A stretch of DNA of 34,024 nucleotides, taken from the NCBI GenBank assembly GCA_016929645.1, contig JAFGIK010000080.1, forward strand, positions 1 to 34,024. Direction: 5' to 3'. Of this stretch, positions 31,237 through 34,024 are shown one piece after another (within the stretch, counting starts at the first letter, position 1; the number at the start of each line of letters is the position of its first letter). The notes beneath the pieces are model-generated. The model did not search any database. It was not told the DNA's origin and worked only from the letters and a program-made list of their open reading frames with translations. The position numbers and the translations under genes were made by a program. This DNA comes from Candidatus Dojkabacteria bacterium (GTDB lineage: Bacteria > Patescibacteriota > Dojkabacteria > SC72 > JAFGCJ01).

Positions 31237-31446
31237 TTAGATCAATTTTGAAACTCTTTTCTTGTCAGAATCTGAAACATTATTAGATCGGAGCGTTCTG
31301 TTCTTGGTTCGAGCAGATCGCTTAGTAAACCCATGATTCTGATGGCTTTTGTTGAAAAGAATTTTCTTTCCTTTGCCACCTCGTGGATTGGTTTTCCTAA
31401 ATCTTTTAGCTGCAGTTTTATTTGTCTTTATTTTGATCTTTCCCAT
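31237..31446 (-). CDS. rpmI: 50S ribosomal protein L35
   Basis: A 69-residue basic protein with the L35 pattern: KIKTNKTAAKRFRKT at the start, then GKGKKILFNKSHQNHGFTKRS. It starts at ATG 31446, inside the last codons of infC (29-base overlap in another frame), and precedes rplT by 31 bases. Confidence 0.95.
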   Translation of the reverse strand: MGKIKIKTNKTAAKRFRKTNPRGGKGKKILFNKSHQNHGFTKRSARTKNRTLRSNNVSDSDKKRVSKLI

Positions 31447-32092
31447 TTGTTGAATTTTCTAAATCTTCTTTAATTTTTGGAGATTTTAATTTGATAATCT
31501 CCGCTTTGTACGTTATTGACATCTTACGTCCATCATATGATGGTACGGATTCGATGGTACTATACTCTGAAAAGTGTGTCAATAACTCATTCATCAAATC
31601 CTGAATTTGCTCCTTTTTAATTCTTCCTTTCTTAATTACAGTTAATCTGACATTGTGTCCTTTTGATAGAAAATCCAAAGCCCTTTTAATCAATCGTAAC
31701 TTATCACCATCTGCAATAAAAATACCAAATCTTAATTCCTTAAGCTCCTTATGCTTCTTCTTTTTGTTTTCTCTTTCTTTTCTTTTTTGTCCATAAATGA
31801 ACTTTGACCACGCAATTATTTTGCACACAGGAGGAGTAGTATTGGGACCAACCTCAACTAAATCCAGATCTTTAGCTCTTGCCATATCAATAGCCTCATT
31901 TCTCTGCAAAACACCAAGATTATTTCCAGATTCATCAATTACAAGCACTTCATTGCTTCGAATAAACTCATTTCTATAGTACTTAAAATTGCCAAAACTC
32001 TTCTTAACGTAAGGTTTATGGTTATTTTTATTTCGATTAAATGGTTTATTTCTAGAAAACTTGGCTGAAAATGAGTTTTTATTTTTTTTCAT
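31418..32092 (-). CDS. infC: Translation initiation factor IF-3
   Basis: 224 residues from ATG 32092. IF-3 binds the 30S subunit and checks initiator tRNA and start-codon choice. After a basic Asn/Lys-rich extension (1-42), the N-domain has FIRSNEVLVIDESGNNLGVL, the linker is Lys-rich, and the C-domain has ELRFGIFIADGD, then FLSKGHNVRLTVIKKGR. The tail after ESVPSYDGRKM is longer than usual, ending in an acidic, polar segment. The start overlaps the thrS stop by 14 bases. An upstream in-frame start at 32167 would run deep into thrS and add residues unlike IF-3, so I reject it. Confidence 0.93.
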   Translation of the reverse strand: MKKNKNSFSAKFSRNKPFNRNKNNHKPYVKKSFGNFKYYRNEFIRSNEVLVIDESGNNLGVLQRNEAIDMARAKDLDLVEVGPNTTPPVCKIIAWSKFIYGQKRKERENKKKKHKELKELRFGIFIADGDKLRLIKRALDFLSKGHNVRLTVIKKGRIKKEQIQDLMNELLTHFSEYSTIESVPSYDGRKMSITYKAEIIKLKSPKIKEDLENSTNGKDQNKDK

Positions 32093-33848
32093 ATTTCTTT
32101 TGAGAGATCTCCTCGATAATATTATTAATAAATTCTTCAACATCAACCATTCCAGTATTGCTTTCACCGTGAGGCCTTACTGAAACGGTATGATTTTCTT
32201 GTTCTTTATCACCAACAACTACAACGTATGGAATTTTCTGAAGTTCAGCATCACGAATTCTTGCCTGCATCGTCTCACTCTTAATATCAATAGTAGCACT
32301 TACCCCATTTTTCGCAAGCAAAGTTTGTATTTCATTTGCATATTTTTCGTGACGATCAGCAATTGGAACTATTCGTATTTGCTCAGGAGCTAACCACAAT
32401 GGGAAAATACCACCATAATTTTCAATCATAAGACCAATAAATCTTTCAATCGAACCATAAACAACTCTATGCAACATAATTGGTCTTTGCTTATTTCCAT
32501 CTTCATCTATATATTCAAGCTCAAAGTTTTCTGGCTGAGCAAAATCAACTTGAATCGTACCACACTGCCAAGTCCTACCCATCTTATCCTGAAGATGAAA
32601 ATCAATCTTCGGTCCATAAAATGCTCCATCTCCCTCATTAATCTTATATATAACTCCACCATCGTCTAAAACTTCCTTCATCAAACGTTCAGCAAGCTCC
32701 CAATTTTCATCTGAACCAATAGAGTTTTCTGGTCTTGTAGAAAGCTCTATGTGATGAATCTCAAAATGAAAGGTTTTGTAGTAATCCATGAAAAGCTTTA
32801 TCAACTTCCTTATCTCATCTTTCACCTGTTTCTTGGTACAATAAATATGAGCATCATCTTGAGTAAATTCTCTTACTCTCATAAGTCCGTGAGTCTCACC
32901 GGAGCTTTCATATCTATGAACAACACCAATCTCACCCATTTTTAAAGGTAAATCTTTATATGATTTTTGAGAAGTTTTGTAAATTAACATACCACCATCA
33001 CAATTCATAGGCTTTACTGCATAATTCATATCTTTGGAGTCATCAGTTTTACACATATACATTTTCTCCTTGAAGTTATCAAGATGACCACTTCGTTTCC
33101 AAGTTTCCTTAGTCAAAAGCACTGGTGTCCTTACCTCTACGTAACCCTCTCTTTCATGAACCTCTCGCCAATAAGATATCAATGTATTTAGAATCTTAAG
33201 TCCTTTAGGATGCCAAAAAGCACTTGCTGGACTCTCTTCATGAAATGAAAATAAATCCAATTCTTTTCCAAGTTTCCTGTGATCAACAGCCTCAAGTTTC
33301 TCTCTTAAATCAAGATAATCATCAAGCTCTTTCTGCGTGCCAAATGCAAGACCATAAATCCTCTGAAGCATTGGATTCTTTTCATCACCTCGCCAATAAG
33401 CTCCAGCAATTCGGTCTACTTTTACTGCACCGATTTTACCAGTACTTTCAACATGAGGACCTCTACATAAATCGATAAATTCATCATCACCAGTAACATA
33501 GGTACTTAGTTCCTTATCTGGAATCTCATTGAGGAGATCAAGTTTATAATCCTGTTTTTTTAATTTGAGATACTCAATAAAATCCTCACGCTTTCTCATT
33601 TTTTGAACAATAGGAAGATCCTGCTTAATAATATTCTTCATCTCTTCCTCAATAACAGGAAGATCTTCCTCCTTTAAAGCCCTTGGTAATTCAAAATCAT
33701 AATAAAAGCCATTCTCAATTGCAGGTCCAATACCGAATTTTGCCTCAGGAAACATTTTAAGAACAGCCTGTGCAAGTACATGAGATGAACTATGTCTCAT
33801 ACGCTCTATATCTTCATTATTTTTTAATTCTTGTTGTTTATCATTCAT
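32079..33848 (-). CDS. thrS: Threonyl-tRNA synthetase lacking the TGS domain
   Basis: 589 residues against about 640 in E. coli, because the N-terminal TGS domain is absent. The editing domain is present, with HSSSH (19-23) and DLCRGPHV. The class II core follows: motif 2 region RYESSGETHGLMRVREFTQDDAH, zinc ligands in MNCDG, DDAH and MLHRVVYG, and motif 3 in SIERFIG. The C-terminal anticodon-binding domain starts near LAPEQIRIVPI. All catalytic residues are kept. ATG 33848 is followed after one codon by AAT-rich sequence; no Shine-Dalgarno motif precedes it. It heads the thrS-infC-rpmI-rplT-pheS-pheT block. Confidence 0.95.
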   Translation of the reverse strand: MNDKQQELKNNEDIERMRHSSSHVLAQAVLKMFPEAKFGIGPAIENGFYYDFELPRALKEEDLPVIEEEMKNIIKQDLPIVQKMRKREDFIEYLKLKKQDYKLDLLNEIPDKELSTYVTGDDEFIDLCRGPHVESTGKIGAVKVDRIAGAYWRGDEKNPMLQRIYGLAFGTQKELDDYLDLREKLEAVDHRKLGKELDLFSFHEESPASAFWHPKGLKILNTLISYWREVHEREGYVEVRTPVLLTKETWKRSGHLDNFKEKMYMCKTDDSKDMNYAVKPMNCDGGMLIYKTSQKSYKDLPLKMGEIGVVHRYESSGETHGLMRVREFTQDDAHIYCTKKQVKDEIRKLIKLFMDYYKTFHFEIHHIELSTRPENSIGSDENWELAERLMKEVLDDGGVIYKINEGDGAFYGPKIDFHLQDKMGRTWQCGTIQVDFAQPENFELEYIDEDGNKQRPIMLHRVVYGSIERFIGLMIENYGGIFPLWLAPEQIRIVPIADRHEKYANEIQTLLAKNGVSATIDIKSETMQARIRDAELQKIPYVVVVGDKEQENHTVSVRPHGESNTGMVDVEEFINNIIEEISQKKYEKK

Positions 33849-34024
33849 ATTAATAGTTAAATAATATTATCTAGGAAAAAATATTTAGTAATAGGGAAAT
33901 AATAGTTGTATTTAACAACATGTGACGTAAACAATCTTGATTAATTTGTGTGGACTTTCAATAAGTTTGTACATTTCTGATAAAGAATTATAGCCGATGA
34001 TTGGAATAAGAGCAATAATGATGG
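33849..34024. other. Intergenic region upstream of thrS to the window edge
   Basis: Very AT-rich. GTTGT-ATTTA-ACAAC (33905-33919) is a small perfect hairpin, and includes a TTGTTAA on the minus strand like those before the PBP gene. I cannot assign a thrS promoter with confidence. An ATG at 33997 (plus) is open to the window edge for 28 bases and may start a divergent gene, but this cannot be judged. Confidence 0.3.

Noticed and set aside
32093-32167. Upstream start of infC at 32167
   Set aside because: It would extend 88 bases into thrS and add residues unlike IF-3; ATG 32092 just overlaps the thrS stop.
33997-34024. ATG open to the window edge on the plus strand
   Set aside because: Only 28 bases are visible and the nearest -10-like box would place transcription after this ATG; not enough to call a gene.
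1-34024. tRNA, rRNA, CRISPR array, insertion sequence, prophage
   Set aside because: I saw no tRNA T-loop/acceptor pattern, no rRNA-like stretch, no regular repeat-spacer array and no transposase or integrase motifs.

Overview
The window is AT-rich bacterial DNA with short gaps, many 4-nt ATGA gene overlaps and compact proteins. TGA is used as an ordinary stop (5486-5488, 19353-19355, 23285-23287), so the standard bacterial code applies and the UGA=Gly lineages are excluded. The gene set (streamlined wall-synthesis cluster, AIM24 protein, Ig-tailed class A PBP, threonyl-tRNA synthetase without a TGS domain, many unknown short proteins) suggests a Candidate Phyla Radiation / Patescibacteria genome. 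That placement is inference; I cannot name the class. Almost no gene has a Shine-Dalgarno motif, and several have a -10 box directly before the start codon.

Layout. 1-84 may be the tail of an upstream gene. 94-1678 is a sigma70-type promoter, a leader with four hairpins, and a DEAD-box RNA helicase. 1700-2892 holds a Cys-rich DUF3795-type gene interrupted by a -1 frameshift at a dnaX-like slippery site, a TetR regulator with a palindromic operator, and a small zinc-ribbon protein. 3013-4303 (minus) has three unrecognised genes, two of them apparently paralogous. 4520-7551 is an unknown 322-residue protein translationally coupled to a soluble GAF-GAF histidine kinase. 7646-8264 is a decayed thyX. 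8306-12140 has a small lipoprotein, a RecD/Dda-like helicase, a DUF4230 membrane protein, a hexapeptide acyltransferase and an AIM24 protein. An OGG1-type glycosylase follows on the minus strand.

The centre (23731 down to 13106, minus) is a rearranged division/cell-wall (dcw) cluster: mraZ, rsmH, ftsL-like, ftsI, a degenerate Mur-ligase-like protein, a sigma factor, two Ddl-family ligases, an alpha/beta hydrolase, a membrane-anchored MurF and mraY. Three GTGGTGA repeats at exact 10-nt period form an MraZ box before mraZ. A class A PBP gene with C-terminal Ig-like domains diverges from mraZ, preceded by three TTGTTAA repeats at exact 19-nt period. Together these genes would make D-Ala-D-Ala, complete the UDP-MurNAc-pentapeptide, load it on lipid carrier, and polymerise and crosslink the wall.

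The right end (minus) is a translation block: thrS, infC, rpmI, rplT, pheS, pheT. A 48-bp perfect palindrome separates it from the PBP gene. I saw no rRNA, tRNA, CRISPR array or insertion sequence.

Most worth follow-up: the dcw cluster with a built-in sigma factor, a Mur-ligase pseudoenzyme and a Ddl paralogue with altered active-site residues; the unknown protein-histidine kinase pair; and the DUF3795 frameshift site.
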